From contig JBKQTH010000022.1 of the NCBI GenBank assembly GCA_052143275.1, forward strand, positions 1 through 34,332: a stretch of DNA of 34,332 nucleotides, given 5' to 3'. Positions within the stretch are counted from its first letter, which is position 1, and every line of letters begins with the position of its first letter. The DNA comes from JAJPKE01 sp052143275. GTDB lineage: Bacteria; Chloroflexota; Ktedonobacteria; Ktedonobacterales; JADMIN01. This document shows positions 33,669-34,332 of the stretch, in pieces. The notes beneath the pieces are model-generated. The model searched no databases, was not told the origin of the DNA, and saw only the letters and a list, made by a program, of their open reading frames with translations. Position numbers and translations under genes: made by a program.

Positions 33669-34172
33669 CTAGGGCCCGGCGGCTTCAGACGGACTGGTCG
33701 GCATCGGCACATGGGACAGATCATAGAGTGGAGGCAACTTAGGCTCCAGTTCAAAAGGGTGCAATCCCTTGAGTCTCTTGGGAAGCTGCTTCTTGCAGTC
33801 AAAATGAACCGCCAGCCAGCCAACCAGCTCTTTCTCAACCAATATAGCATCCCAGGTGTCAGCGTCAGGAAGATCATCGCCATCAATAAGCAACTTACCG
33901 CAGTGTGCGCAGCGTACCACACCGTGCCGTACAGCTTCCTCAAACCAGCGGTACAGATAATTGTTGAAGTCATCCAGCGTCATGTGCTCCAGGCTCTTCC
34001 AGGGATACTGCTGGCGTCCAGGATGAGGAGTCCAGACCCAATCCTCGTCACGCGGCCCCAGGGCTATGGCCGGCGGGCGTGTCTCCTCGCTGACTTTACC
34101 CATCTCATCACTTTCCACTCGATAGCGAAGCATACCTTCGTGCTCGAACCAGAGCAGCAATTCGTCGTCCAC
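33669..34172 (-). CDS. Hypothetical protein with zinc-finger-like CX2C motif
   Basis: I do not recognise the family. The acidic, tryptophan-rich product has a central CAHCGKLLIDGDD motif and a later HFDCKKQLP, so a CX2C...HxxC metal site is plausible. The C-terminus is proline-rich. The start is given as GTG 34172 because GGAGG lies 5 bases before it; an in-frame ATG at 34187 has no ribosome binding site. It precedes polX by 96 bases on the same strand and may be co-transcribed, though a GC-rich dyad (33657-33680) lies over its 3' end. The remaining 160 bases of the window show no gene. Confidence 0.7.
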   Translation of the reverse strand: MDDELLLWFEHEGMLRYRVESDEMGKVSEETRPPAIALGPRDEDWVWTPHPGRQQYPWKSLEHMTLDDFNNYLYRWFEEAVRHGVVRCAHCGKLLIDGDDLPDADTWDAILVEKELVGWLAVHFDCKKQLPKRLKGLHPFELEPKLPPLYDLSHVPMPTSPSEAAGP

Positions 34173-34332
34173 GGCCCCCTCCAGCATCTTAGGAGCAAAC
34201 CACTACTTGACCTCTAAACTCTTTCCGTCCTATACTGGCTTGAACAGAAGTTCTATAGCGGGCCATTGAAGAGTAAGGCTACTGTACCATGTGACATCTC
34301 AGTGGTGTTGCTGCGCTTCACTCACTACCTAT

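Overview
The window looks like a chromosomal segment from a Gram-positive-type, aerobic heterotroph, most likely Chloroflexota and plausibly class Ktedonobacteria. That placement is inferred from the mix of families (a sigma-54 with a zinc ribbon, a MoxR/DUF58/transglutaminase operon, bacterial PolX, pyruvate phosphate dikinase, many peptidases), the moderately high GC, and the frequent GTG/TTG starts. No marker gene proves it. No rRNA, tRNA, CRISPR array, prophage or insertion sequence was seen.

Layout. Positions 1-5700 hold a duplicated membrane protein, sigma-54 (rpoN), a one-helix miniprotein, a NadD-like nucleotidyltransferase, a MocA-like nucleotidyltransferase and mannose-6-phosphate isomerase. 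Positions 5750-7932 form a redox/sulfur block: a CsoR/FrmR-family repressor and a thioredoxin transcribed leftward, divergent from an IscS-like cysteine desulfurase, with inverted repeats in the shared intergenic region. Positions 8087-13837 hold a methyltransferase, FabF, a class III aminotransferase and an M3 oligoendopeptidase. Positions 14044-18402 hold a membrane protein of unknown function, a lipoprotein with a retropepsin-like fold, and pyruvate phosphate dikinase with a repetitive leader and a strong terminator. Positions 18500-22038 hold a stand-alone PolX-type helix-hairpin-helix protein that converges on DNA polymerase I. Positions 22149-26827 are a leftward moxR-DUF58-transglutaminase operon. 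Positions 27438-34172 hold an M24 peptidase, an APH-type kinase, a MOSC protein, an adenosine-deaminase-like enzyme, a decayed M29 aminopeptidase tail, full-length PolX and a zinc-ribbon-like hypothetical protein.

Themes. (1) Sulfur and redox: the repressor, thioredoxin and cysteine desulfurase share a control region and are the best candidate for a regulated module. (2) DNA repair: PolA, PolX and a free PolX N-terminal domain lie within 15 kb. The free domain carries lysine at the position of the Pol beta lyase nucleophile, where the full PolX has arginine. (3) Compact convergent gene ends: four convergent pairs overlap, two of them by sharing the tetranucleotide CTAG as both stop codons. 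Most genes are ordinary housekeeping genes. I see no convincing defence system or biosynthetic cluster.
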